Assembly (NCBI GenBank): GCA_944393465.1
Contig: CALYAG010000001.1
Span: 65,709 to 129,708 of the forward strand
Length of the DNA stretch: 64,000 nt
Source of the DNA: an uncultured Clostridia bacterium
GTDB lineage: Bacteria; Bacillota; Clostridia; TANB77; CAG-508
Reading direction: 5' to 3'
The stretch's first letter is position 1. Each line of letters starts with the position of its first letter. Made by a program: the position numbers and the translations under genes. This document shows positions 32,777 to 41,930 of the stretch, in pieces. The notes under the pieces were generated by a model. It did no database searches. It was not told the DNA's origin and was given only the letters and a program-made list of their open reading frames with translations.

Positions 32777-33241
32777 ATGAATATTGGTTTCACCATTGGA
32801 AAATTTGCACCTTTGCACAAAGGGCATGAAGAACTAATAAAAAAAGGCATAGCTGAAAACGACGAATTCTACATTCTAATAAATGATACAAATGTAACAA
32901 ATATTCCAATTGAAACAAGAGCTAAATGGCTAAAAGAGCTTTTTCCTAAAGCCCATATAATACTTGGAAAAAATCCACCAAAGCAATATGGTATGGATGA
33001 AAAATCAATAAAAATTCAAACAGATTATTTAAAAGATGTTTTCAAAGATATACCAGTAACTAGATTTTATTCAAGTGAAGAGTATGGAAAATATGTTGCA
33101 AGAGATTTGGGAGTAGAAGATAGAAGAGTTACAAAACAAATTCCAATAAGCGCTACATTAATTAGAAATGATGTAGACAAAAACAAAGAATTCCTTGAAA
33201 AAGGGATTTACAAAGAGTTTAAAATTTTAGAAAGGAATTAA
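32777..33241 (+). CDS. NadR-like nucleotidyltransferase (cytidylyltransferase fold)
   Basis: A 154-aa protein with the nucleotidyltransferase start FTIGKFAPLHKGHEELI (HxGH present) and the late motif ISATLIRND equal to ISxTxIR. This fits the nicotinamide-mononucleotide adenylyltransferase domain of NadR without its kinase or regulator parts. It could feed the NAD pool together with nadD and nadE elsewhere in the window. The substrate is inferred. Confidence 0.75.
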   Translation: MNIGFTIGKFAPLHKGHEELIKKGIAENDEFYILINDTNVTNIPIETRAKWLKELFPKAHIILGKNPPKQYGMDEKSIKIQTDYLKDVFKDIPVTRFYSSEEYGKYVARDLGVEDRRVTKQIPISATLIRNDVDKNKEFLEKGIYKEFKILERN

Positions 33242-33245
33242 ATCG

Positions 33246-34463
33246 ATGCAAGAAAGAAATGTTTTTGATATTTTAGAAGAAAGAAGATATGTTGAACAAA
33301 CAATAGACAAAGAAAATTTGGTCAAACTATTAGAAAAAGAAAAAATACCATTTTACATTGGTATAGACCCAACAGCAGATAGTTTGCACGTTGGTCATTT
33401 CGTATCTTTAATGGTATCATCATATATGCAAAAATCAGGACATAAACCTATAATCCTTGTAGGTGGAGGAACTGCAACAATTGGTGACCCATCAGGTAAA
33501 ACAGATATGAGAAGAATGATGACAAGAGAAGAAATCAACCACAATGTTGAATGCATCAAAAAGCAAATCAGCAAATTCTTAAGTTTTGAAGGCGAAAATG
33601 GAGCCATCATTGTTAATAATGCAGATTGGCTATTAGACTTAAAATTTGTAGACTTTATGAGAGAAATAGGCTCATTATTCTCAGTAAACAAAATGTTAGC
33701 AGCAGAATGTTACAAAAACAGACTAGAAACAGGTTTAACATTCTTTGAAATGAGTTATATGCTTATGCAATCTTATGACTTTTTACATTTATATCAAGAA
33801 TATGGTTGCAAGCTCGAAATAGGCGGAAATGACCAATGGTCTAACATAATAGGTGGAGCAAACTTAATTAGAAAACTAGGTCATGATGATGCTTTTGCCT
33901 TAACATTCAAACTTCTTACTACAAAAGAAGGAAAGAAAATGGGTAAAACAGAAAAAGGTGCATTATGGCTAGATGAAAATAAAGTATCACCATATGAATT
34001 TTATCAATACTGGAGAAATATTGATGATAAAGATGTAAAAACTGTACTTTGCATGCTTACATTTTTACCTATGGAAAAAATAAATGAGCTTACAAATGTT
34101 GAAGGCGAAAAAATAAATGAAGCTAAAAAAGTTGCTGCATATGAAATAACAAAATTAGTTCACGGCGAAAAAGCTGCAAAAGAAGCAGAAGAAGCTTCAA
34201 ATAGTTTATTTGGTAGTGGTACAAATACAGAAAATATGCCTAGTTGTGATGTAGAAGATGGATGCACAATATTAGATGCTATAATTTCAGCTGGTTTTGC
34301 ACCATCAAAAGGACAAGCAAGAACACTAGTTGCTCAAGGCGGAATAAGCATTAATGATGAAAAAATTAGTGATGTTAATTACAAAGTAGCTAAAACAAAT
34401 TTCCAAGGCGATGTAATTTTGAAAAAAGGTAAAAAAAGATTTTGCAAATTGATTATAAAATAG
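33246..34463 (+). CDS. tyrS: Tyrosyl-tRNA synthetase
   Basis: A 405-aa class I synthetase that charges tRNA-Tyr. It has IGIDPTADSLHVGHF (HIGH motif as HVGH), the tyrosine pocket EIGGNDQWSNIIGG, KMGKTEKGALWL (KMSKS as KMGKT) and a C-terminal S4-like RNA-binding domain (from about residue 340). No T-box leader is seen; the gene sits 4 bp after the NadR-like gene. Confidence 0.95.
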   Translation: MQERNVFDILEERRYVEQTIDKENLVKLLEKEKIPFYIGIDPTADSLHVGHFVSLMVSSYMQKSGHKPIILVGGGTATIGDPSGKTDMRRMMTREEINHNVECIKKQISKFLSFEGENGAIIVNNADWLLDLKFVDFMREIGSLFSVNKMLAAECYKNRLETGLTFFEMSYMLMQSYDFLHLYQEYGCKLEIGGNDQWSNIIGGANLIRKLGHDDAFALTFKLLTTKEGKKMGKTEKGALWLDENKVSPYEFYQYWRNIDDKDVKTVLCMLTFLPMEKINELTNVEGEKINEAKKVAAYEITKLVHGEKAAKEAEEASNSLFGSGTNTENMPSCDVEDGCTILDAIISAGFAPSKGQARTLVAQGGISINDEKISDVNYKVAKTNFQGDVILKKGKKRFCKLIIK

Positions 34464-34474
34464 GAGGCTTTAGT

Positions 34475-35176
34475 ATGCTTCATCAAATGAAATTAAATGA
34501 TGACCCATTTGAAAGAATAAAAAATGGAACAAAAACAATTGAATTTAGATTGTATGATGAAAAAAGAAGAAAAGTAAAAATAGGAGATAAAATAGAATTT
34601 TCAAAACTTCCAGATTTACAGGAAAAAATACTTGTAGATGTGCTAGACTTATATACTGAGCCATCTTTTGCAGAATTGTTTGAAAAAATATATAAAGATA
34701 GAGAATTAGCAAAGCAATATGCAAATGCTATGTATGAAATTTATTCTCCTGAAAACGAGAAAAAGTATGGAGTTGTAGGAATTAAAATAAAACTAGTAGA
34801 TAATTGGTTTAGATATACTTACAACAAATTAGTCAGGGACAAAATTCCGGAAAATATAGACAGTGAAAATGGTAGAAAAAGCAAATACAGAATTTTAAAT
34901 GACGATGAATACCTAAAAGAGCTTAATAAAAAGGTCATAGAAGAGGCTAACGAATTTGTAGAAGAAAATAGCATTGAAGAACTGGGAGATTTAATGGAAG
35001 TTTTAAATGCCATTATGAAATTAAAAGGTTATAAAATGGAAGATGTAAATATTGCTATGAAGAAAAAAGTAGATAAAAAAGGTTCTTTTAATGACAGAAT
35101 TTATTTAGAATATGTAGATGAAAAAAGTAGAAACCTGGAAGAAGAAAAAGAACTGAATAAAGATTTTAGAAAATAA
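34475..35176 (+). CDS. ASCH domain fused to a MazG-like pyrophosphohydrolase
   Basis: A 233-aa protein. Residues about 1-105 are an ASCH domain (MKLNDDPFERIKNGTKTIEF then KVKIGDKIEFSKLPD), an RNA-binding PUA-like fold. Residues about 115-215 are a MazG-superfamily domain that begins YNKLVRDKIPE and contains EEANEFVEENSIEELGDLME with the metal-binding acidic residues. The pairing of an RNA-binding-like fold with a nucleotide pyrophosphatase suggests clean-up of modified nucleotides, which is inference. AGGAGG is 8 nt before the ATG. Confidence 0.75.
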   Translation: MLHQMKLNDDPFERIKNGTKTIEFRLYDEKRRKVKIGDKIEFSKLPDLQEKILVDVLDLYTEPSFAELFEKIYKDRELAKQYANAMYEIYSPENEKKYGVVGIKIKLVDNWFRYTYNKLVRDKIPENIDSENGRKSKYRILNDDEYLKELNKKVIEEANEFVEENSIEELGDLMEVLNAIMKLKGYKMEDVNIAMKKKVDKKGSFNDRIYLEYVDEKSRNLEEEKELNKDFRK

Positions 35177-35217
35177 AATGTAAGGAGCATGAAAAACTCA
35201 AGTAAAAAACTTAGGAG

Positions 35218-37833
35218 ATGATTTTTGTGGAAAACACTAAAGAAGAGGTAAACATAGCCGAAATGTACGGCGAAGAATGTACATTACCAAAAGAAAAATT
35301 TATAAAAAAATATAAAGTCAAAGAAAATGGACTTACATCAAAAGAAGCAGACAATTTAATAAAAAATATAGGGTTAAATGAAGTAAAACAAGCCAAACCT
35401 AAAAGGTGGTACAATTATCTTTTTGAAAGCTTATTTTCTCCGTTTAACTGTATACTGATGGGAATTGTTTGTATCTTAATTTATACAGATATATTTTTGC
35501 CAGAAACGCCTAGCTACGCAAATATAACCGTTATAGCAATTTTGGTTACAGCCAGTACATTACTAGATTTCATTGAAGAATACCGTTCTAACAAGGCGGC
35601 AGAAGATTTAAAAAAGATGGTTGCAACTACTACCACCGTAATTAGAGATGGTAAAGAAATGCAAATACCAATTAATCAAGTAACAATTGGTGATGTAGTT
35701 ATTCTTTCTGCAGGAAGTATGATTCCGGCAGATTTAAGAATAATTGAAGCAAAAGACTTATATGTTGGACAATCTTCACTAACTGGTGAATCAGATAGTG
35801 TTCAAAAACAGGTAAACTCTGAAATTTCAATTGACGAAATAGACAATATATCAGATTTAGATACAATATGTTTTATGGGAACAACCGTTGTATCAGGTAG
35901 CGCAAAAGGTGTTGTTATTAAAGTTGGTGACTCTAGTTATTTTGGAAAAGTTGCACATACAATATCTAATAATAAGCCTAAAACAGCATTTCAAAAAGGA
36001 ATTGAAAACATTAGTAAATTGCTAATTCACTTTATGTTAGCAATGATTCCATTAGTATTCCTTCTAAATGCTTGGAAACACGATATTGTAACTGCTTTTA
36101 CATTCGCTGTTGCAATTGCTATTGCAATCACACCATTACTTTTGCCAGTCATTTTATCTTCAAGCCTTTCAAAAGGCGCAGTTAGAATGTCTAAAAAGAA
36201 AACTATTGTAAAAAAGCTTGATGCAATACAAAACTTTGGAGCTATGAATATTTTATGTACAGATAAAACTGGTACATTAACAGAAGATAAAATAGTTTTG
36301 GAAAAGTATTTAGATGTAAACGGAGAGACTGACTTAAGAACTCTAAAATATGCATTTTTAAATGCATACTTTCAAACAGGATTGAGAGGAAATATAGATG
36401 AAGCAGTAATTAAAAAAGGCCTTGAAAATCAATTATATGAATTAAAAATAAAATATAAAAAAGTAGACGAAATTCCTTTTGACTTTTCGCGTAGACGTTT
36501 ATCAGTTATAGTTGATGATGGAAAAGAAAAGCAAATGGTTACAAAAGGAGCCGTTGAAGAAATATTAAACATTTGTACAAAGATTGATTATAAAGGTCAA
36601 ATTACAGTAATAACTAATGAACTCAAGTACAACATTGCAAAAATGTGCACAAAACTAAATGAACAAGGATTAAGAGTAGTTGCAGTATGCCGTAAAAATG
36701 GAATAGACGAAAATAATCATTTTACAGTTGCTGATGAAAAGAATATGATACTTGTAGGCTTCATAGGATTTTTAGACCCACCAAAAGAATCTGCTAAAGA
36801 AGCAATTAAAAAGCTTAATAGAGCAGGAGTACGAGTAATAGTTTTAACAGGTGATAATGCAGAAGTAACAAAGTGCGTATGTGATAAAGTTGGAATTAAA
36901 TCTAAAGAAGTTATTCTAGGAAATAGAATAGATAAATTAACAGATGTTGCTGTACTTAGACTACTTAGAAAAAATAGCATATTTGCAAAACTATCACCAA
37001 TTCAAAAAGCAAGAATTGTAAGAATTTTAAAAGAAGCAGGAAATGTTGTTGGTTATATGGGAGATGGAATAAACGACAGCCCATCATTAACAAATGCGGA
37101 TGTCGCAGTTTCAGTTGATACTGCTGTTGACATAGCGAAAGAGTCAGCTGATATAATACTTCTTGAAAAAGATTTGAATGTACTTCATGATGGTGTTACA
37201 GAAGGAAGAAGAACATTTGTAAACTTAATGAAATATATAAAACTATCTACAAGCTTCAACTTTGGAGAAGTAATGTCAGTAATAGTTGCAAGTATATTCT
37301 TACCATTTTTACCAGAAACACCTATACAATTGCTTGTAGAAGGACTATTGTATGACTTTGGTCAGATGACATTACCTTTCGATAATGTAGATAAAGAAAG
37401 TCTGCAAAGACCAAAAAAATTAGATATAAAAAGTTTAAAACATTTCATGCTATTTATGGGACCAGTTAGCTCAGCCTTTGATATAGTGGTATTTATTGCA
37501 TTATGGTTTTTCTTTAATGTTAGAGATGCAGCTACATTCCAAACAATTTGGTTTAGTTATAGCATAGTTTCAAATTTAATTGGTATGCACATTATAAGAA
37601 CAGCTAAAATACCATTTGCACAAAGCAATGCACATAAAGCAGTATATATTTCATCAACATTGTTAATTATAGTAGGTTTAATTGTACCATTTACACCTTT
37701 AGGTGCAATGATTGGATTAGTTCCAATTGCAGGTAGATTTATTGCTTTAATCTTTATAGTAACTTTACTTTATTGCTTTGTGGCACTATTTGCTAAGAAG
37801 ATTTATATTAAGAAATATAGAGAATGGATTTAA
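35218..37833 (+). CDS. mgtA: Magnesium-translocating P-type ATPase (MgtA-like)
   Basis: An 871-aa P-type ATPase of the IIIB (MgtA/MgtB) type. Motifs in order: SLTGESDSVQKQ, the phosphorylation site CTDKTGTLTED (about residue 353), VLTGDNAEVTKCV and GYMGDGINDSPSLTNADVAV. The NFGEVMSVIVASIFLPFLP helix and DFGQMTLPFDNVD loop are typical of Mg importers. About ten membrane helices are present. Other cations cannot be ruled out. The start could be ATG 35218 or GTG 35227; the latter has better spacing from TAGGAG. Confidence 0.87.
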   Translation: MIFVENTKEEVNIAEMYGEECTLPKEKFIKKYKVKENGLTSKEADNLIKNIGLNEVKQAKPKRWYNYLFESLFSPFNCILMGIVCILIYTDIFLPETPSYANITVIAILVTASTLLDFIEEYRSNKAAEDLKKMVATTTTVIRDGKEMQIPINQVTIGDVVILSAGSMIPADLRIIEAKDLYVGQSSLTGESDSVQKQVNSEISIDEIDNISDLDTICFMGTTVVSGSAKGVVIKVGDSSYFGKVAHTISNNKPKTAFQKGIENISKLLIHFMLAMIPLVFLLNAWKHDIVTAFTFAVAIAIAITPLLLPVILSSSLSKGAVRMSKKKTIVKKLDAIQNFGAMNILCTDKTGTLTEDKIVLEKYLDVNGETDLRTLKYAFLNAYFQTGLRGNIDEAVIKKGLENQLYELKIKYKKVDEIPFDFSRRRLSVIVDDGKEKQMVTKGAVEEILNICTKIDYKGQITVITNELKYNIAKMCTKLNEQGLRVVAVCRKNGIDENNHFTVADEKNMILVGFIGFLDPPKESAKEAIKKLNRAGVRVIVLTGDNAEVTKCVCDKVGIKSKEVILGNRIDKLTDVAVLRLLRKNSIFAKLSPIQKARIVRILKEAGNVVGYMGDGINDSPSLTNADVAVSVDTAVDIAKESADIILLEKDLNVLHDGVTEGRRTFVNLMKYIKLSTSFNFGEVMSVIVASIFLPFLPETPIQLLVEGLLYDFGQMTLPFDNVDKESLQRPKKLDIKSLKHFMLFMGPVSSAFDIVVFIALWFFFNVRDAATFQTIWFSYSIVSNLIGMHIIRTAKIPFAQSNAHKAVYISSTLLIIVGLIVPFTPLGAMIGLVPIAGRFIALIFIVTLLYCFVALFAKKIYIKKYREWI

Positions 37834-37846
37834 AAAGAATAAAAAT

Positions 37847-37886
37847 CATTTGATGAAAGTTAAAAGCTTTTTCAAATGATTTTTTG
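37847..37886 (+). terminator. Terminator after the P-type ATPase
   Basis: AAAATCATTTGA pairs with TCAAATGATTTT around a loop of about 18 nt, followed by a T run. Stem of about 12 bp. Confidence 0.8.
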
Positions 37887-37918
37887 TGTTTTTTATTTTT
37901 GTGGACACCTTCCCAAAA

Positions 37919-38031
37919 CAGCTCGATATTTATTAGAAAAATTGATGCAAAATTCTTTTATTGACAATATCCAAAAGTATGCAAAAGTTGAAGATCCTTT
38001 GAGAGAACTTTTGTTAGATTATGCTACCTAA
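37919..38031 (+). pseudogene. Startless C-terminal gene scrap
   Basis: An open frame without a start reads TARYLLEKLMQNSFIDNIQK then YAKVEDPLRELLLDYAT before TAA 38029-38031. It has a protein-like helical pattern but I cannot name the parent. Its end overlaps the 3' end of the convergent peptidase gene. It may be a relic of a deleted or inserted gene, or chance. Confidence 0.3.
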
Positions 38032-38943
38032 AACCAATATTCCCATATTATCATTATAAATTTTATCAAATTGTGACATAGGGAGAGGATTGGTTCCGAG
38101 TCCTGCTTCAATAGTATATCCGGGTCTATTAAATTGCATAATAAACCAATCTTTAAGACCAGCATTTGATGACTCCGGAGGAGTAGAACTTAAAGTATAT
38201 CCACTAACTTTACTAAATATTTTACCGATTTCTGCTGAATCTTGAGGTAAATAATTTGAATACCTCCAGAAAATAACTTCTCCTTGAGTATGGTATGCCA
38301 AAATAAGTCTAAAATTATGCTTTAGAGTAAAGTTATAAATTGCCAAAGCCTCAGGCTCTGTAAGAGGACCAAAACCAACAAAATCTCTTGGCGCAGGTCT
38401 GTTAAATCCTTGTGCAAATTTAATTTCTCTTGCTTCAGTCCAACCCGCAGGAAATTGAAGATTTAAGTCTACACCATTATAATTAGCCTTCCATCCGCTT
38501 GGAAAAGGAATAGTTGGAAATTGGTCAGCTATTTGCTTATAATGCATATAATCTTGTGAACCCTCTCTAACATTTCCCGTAACTAATTCTACGCCATCAG
38601 GGTTAAGTAAAGGTACAATATAAATAGAAGATGTATTAAAAATCATTTTTGCACTATGTTCAAATATGTGATCATCTCTAACATAGGCATCGCAAAAATC
38701 TTCAATAAATTTCATAAGTACATTTGTTGTTATATATTCATTTGCATGAATTGATGCGCTATACATAACCTCATTTTGACCTGTTCCAATGCGCACACTT
38801 TGTATAGCTCTTTTTTGTACACTTTCTCCAATTGTTTCAATTTGTAAAAAAGAATATTTATCTTTAAGTTTTTTTAAATCTTCTTGTAATCGTTCATATG
38901 TATATGGCTCTTTTGTATTAACTATTTGTACATTATTTCCCAT
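38014..38943 (-). CDS. M14-family zinc carboxypeptidase
   Basis: The only clear minus-strand gene in the window. The 309-aa product has the M14 zinc site HANEYI (HxxE), the third ligand in LAYHTQGEV and the catalytic Glu in GYTIEAGLG, with NPDGVE and substrate-binding RPAPRDF. It resembles gamma-D-glutamyl-diamino-acid endopeptidases that cut peptidoglycan peptides. No signal peptide is seen, so it may recycle wall peptides in the cytoplasm. The ATG at 38943 is used because GGAGGT lies 6-7 nt before it. Confidence 0.87.
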   Translation of the reverse strand: MGNNVQIVNTKEPYTYERLQEDLKKLKDKYSFLQIETIGESVQKRAIQSVRIGTGQNEVMYSASIHANEYITTNVLMKFIEDFCDAYVRDDHIFEHSAKMIFNTSSIYIVPLLNPDGVELVTGNVREGSQDYMHYKQIADQFPTIPFPSGWKANYNGVDLNLQFPAGWTEAREIKFAQGFNRPAPRDFVGFGPLTEPEALAIYNFTLKHNFRLILAYHTQGEVIFWRYSNYLPQDSAEIGKIFSKVSGYTLSSTPPESSNAGLKDWFIMQFNRPGYTIEAGLGTNPLPMSQFDKIYNDNMGILVLGSII

Positions 38944-39146
38944 TATTACCTCCATTTTATCATTCATTCTCATTATATAATATTGTAATTTAAAATTTTT
39001 GATACAAATAATTTTTTAATATTGATTAACAAGTAATTAGAGCAGAAAAAGATAAAAAACAAATAAAATTTGAGAAAATATCTCAAAAAAGATTGATATT
39101 TTATAAAAAATAGCATATAATAAAATATGAGAGGAGGATAATCAAA

Positions 39147-40391
39147 ATGTTAATAAGATTCAGTTTTAAAAATTTTAAATCTTTTAAAAATGAAAACTGT
39201 TTAGATATGGAAGCTACATCATTAAAGGAGCATGAATATAATGTTGTAAAAACAGAGCATATTAATCTTCTAAAAGTAGCAGCAATTTACGGTGCCAATG
39301 CGAGTGGAAAAACTAATGTATTACAAGCTTTTGATTATATGAAAAAAAGAATATTAGTAAGTGATGACTCTAGAAAAAACTCTCATATAGATGAAGACAA
39401 TGTATATAGCTTTATGATAAATAATGAGCCAATTAGTTTAGAGGTCGAGATATTAGCCAAAAACAATAAAAGATATAAATACGGTTTTGATGTATTAAAG
39501 GATAGTATTGCCTCAGAATGGTTATATGAAAAGAGAATTAATAAATACTATTTAATTTTTGAAAGAGAAAAAAATAATGTTACCATGAAATCAAACAGCA
39601 AAATATCAGGACTAGCGAATATTGATGAAAGAACTTTATTTTTAAATATATATAGCAAAATAGATAAAGATAATGAAGATTTTAATAATGTTTATGATTG
39701 GTTTGTAAATGCAAATTATTTAGATTTAGGAAATCCAAGATTTGAGGATTTTATAAATACTAGAATTTCATTAAAAATATTAAGTGATGAAAAATATAAA
39801 AAAGAATTGTTAAGATTTATTAAAACATTTGATTCTGGAATAGAAGGAATTAAAACTACACCTAATTCTTTAGAAGAAGTACAAAACAACAATAGAGTAG
39901 TTAAAGTTGAACTAATCCATAGAAGAGAGAATAATGAATTAAAAGCATTACCTTTAGAATTAGAGTCAAATGGTACTAGAAAAATGTTTCATTTATTCGA
40001 TTTCTTTATAGACGCACTAAAAAATGGAATGGTGTTATTTATTGATGAATTAGATGCAAAATTACATCCATTATTAACAAGATATATTATTAATTTATTC
40101 CATAATAGTGAAACCAATATAGGTAATGGACAGTTAATATATTCTACTCATGATACAGTAAACTTAAATAAAGAAACATTTAGAAGAGATGAAATTTGGT
40201 TTACTGAGAAAAATAGAGATGGTGTATCAGAAATGTATGCTTTATCTGATTATATTTTAGATGATGAAGATGGAAATAATAAATCTGGTAAAAAAGTTAG
40301 AAATGATGCAACATACAACAAAGACTATTTAACTGGAAGATATGGTGCTATTCCAGTTTTAGAAGAATTTGAGATAAGCCATGAGAAATAA
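39147..40391 (+). CDS. AAA ATPase, RloA-like (AAA_15/AAA_21)
   Basis: A 414-aa ABC-type ATPase of the OLD/RloA kind. FSFKNFKSFKNE opens the protein, the Walker A is IYGANASGKTNVL (about residues 47-59), and the Walker B region is MVLFIDELDAKLHPLLTRYI with LIYSTHDT after it. It overlaps by 11 bp a RloB-like gene, a pairing often found beside restriction and other phage-defence genes. The complex probably senses or degrades foreign nucleic acid or tRNA; this is inference from the family. Confidence 0.82.
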   Translation: MLIRFSFKNFKSFKNENCLDMEATSLKEHEYNVVKTEHINLLKVAAIYGANASGKTNVLQAFDYMKKRILVSDDSRKNSHIDEDNVYSFMINNEPISLEVEILAKNNKRYKYGFDVLKDSIASEWLYEKRINKYYLIFEREKNNVTMKSNSKISGLANIDERTLFLNIYSKIDKDNEDFNNVYDWFVNANYLDLGNPRFEDFINTRISLKILSDEKYKKELLRFIKTFDSGIEGIKTTPNSLEEVQNNNRVVKVELIHRRENNELKALPLELESNGTRKMFHLFDFFIDALKNGMVLFIDELDAKLHPLLTRYIINLFHNSETNIGNGQLIYSTHDTVNLNKETFRRDEIWFTEKNRDGVSEMYALSDYILDDEDGNNKSGKKVRNDATYNKDYLTGRYGAIPVLEEFEISHEK

Positions 40392-41022
40392 TAATGTTTC
40401 AAGGAAAGACAGATTAAGAAGTAAAAGGCAAGCACCTGCCAATTACTTAATTGTGTGTGAAGGAAAGAAAACTGAGCCTAATTATTTTAATGGCTTAAAG
40501 AAAAAGATTAATGAGAGGTATGGTAATAAAGTAGATGTTTTAATACCAAATATTGAAGTAAAAGGAACTGGAAGAAATACCACAGATTTAGTAAAGTACA
40601 CTCAAAAATATGTCAATTATTCAAGTAAAATATATGGACAAGTTTGGGTAGTGTTTGATAAAGAAGACTATAATGATGAGCAGTTTAATAAAGCAATAGA
40701 AAGTTGTGATTATAATGCTTGCTGGTCAAATCCAAATTTCGAACTGTGGTTGATAGCACATTTAAAGAAAGTAACCAAATATATTTCTAAAGATGATATA
40801 TTAAATGAACTTGGCAAAGAATTTCAAAAGAATGGATTATGAGAATATAATAAGAATGATACTAACATCTTTGAAAAGGTTACAAAGGATGGTAAAATAC
40901 ATAATGCAATTAGAAATTGCGAATATATGGAGAATCTTAATAAAGATGGACAAGCATCAGCAAGAAATCCAATGACAAAGGTTTATAAAATTGTTGATGG
41001 ATTGAAGGAATATTTGGAGTAG
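40381..41022 (+). pseudogene. RloB-like gene with an in-frame TGA
   Basis: The reading frame starts MRNNNVSRKDRLRSKRQAPA and shows the Toprim-like RloB core (YLIVCEGKKTEPNYFNGLKK, VWVVFDKEDY, CWSNPNFELWLIAHL). It meets TGA at 40840-40842 after KEFQKNGL, then stays open in the same frame for 60 more codons (EYNKNDTNIFEKVTKDGKIH, ending VDGLKEYLE) to TAG 41020-41022. The continuation matches the usual RloB C-terminus, so one nonsense change is the simplest reading. Confidence 0.78.
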
Positions 41023-41117
41023 TTTTACAAAAGAAAAGCAAAGTATGAGAGTAATTTTATATTACAGGATTATTTTGCTTTTCCATTATATCATGAAAAT
41101 AGGAGATGAGTATTTAA

Positions 41118-41930
41118 ATGAGTAAAAATGATAAAATAAAAATGCAAAAAATAATATATTTTGATGAGGAATCGGTAACAGATTATGTACAAATAGTTGA
41201 AGGAGGAAAATTAGAAAAAACAACAGAATTGCTTAATGGAACTGAAGAAAATCTAAATGCTAAAACTAAGGCATCTGGTTCTGCTGGAATTTCTGGAGTT
41301 TTTAAAGCAATATTAGGACTGGAAAGTAAAATAGATGCTAGTTTAGACTTAGGTACATCTTTAAATGCAAAAAGAATGGCAAAAAACATATTAAAGAATA
41401 CTATATTAACTGATTTTATAAATATATTAGAAAAAGAAGATACATGTATTGAAAACTTTAAAAATTATGAAATATTTGTTGAAAAAGATTCATTATCATA
41501 TATTGTTATGATATCTCCATATATGACAATGTTAGGAAAGAGCGGTGGAATTAAGGCTGGTGAATTTGACCTTTTCATAGATAAGATTGATAATGCTATA
41601 AAGGCAGGAAAAGGATATTTTGAGTTTGTAGGGGAAAAAAATGAAGAAAAAGTGGTGTTAAGATTTAATATTGAAGCATTTAAGAATAATTATAAAATAT
41701 CAGATTTATTAAAAATGAATTTAAGTATTTATGGAATAAAGGTTGGTACTACAACTTTAGAAAAATTAAATATTAATAATGAATTAAATTTAGATGAAAA
41801 AATAACAATTGGTAAAGATAATCCTTCTTATATCAAAGAATCTGATAAGCAAGACGAAGTGGATGAAGAGATGAAAAAAGAATTAGATGTATATGATGTG
41901 TTATTAGCAGGAGTTGAAAAAAATGATTGA
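41118..41930 (+). CDS. DUF6414 family protein
   Basis: A 270-aa protein that fits the DUF6414 pattern: KIIYFDEESVTDYVQIVEGG at the N-terminus, then an Ala/Gly/Ser-rich segment (AKTKASGSAGISGVFKAILG), and a mixed alpha/beta C-terminal half. Family function is unknown; it recurs in accessory islands. It overlaps the start of the AAA+ gene by 8 bp, so the two are probably one functional unit next to RloA/RloB. Confidence 0.65.
   Translation: MSKNDKIKMQKIIYFDEESVTDYVQIVEGGKLEKTTELLNGTEENLNAKTKASGSAGISGVFKAILGLESKIDASLDLGTSLNAKRMAKNILKNTILTDFINILEKEDTCIENFKNYEIFVEKDSLSYIVMISPYMTMLGKSGGIKAGEFDLFIDKIDNAIKAGKGYFEFVGEKNEEKVVLRFNIEAFKNNYKISDLLKMNLSIYGIKVGTTTLEKLNINNELNLDEKITIGKDNPSYIKESDKQDEVDEEMKKELDVYDVLLAGVEKND

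Noticed and set aside
40840-40842. TGA read as an amino acid (code 4 or 25)
   Set aside because: TGA ends other genes normally, for example at 14446 and 41930, so the standard code applies and the TGA is a nonsense change.
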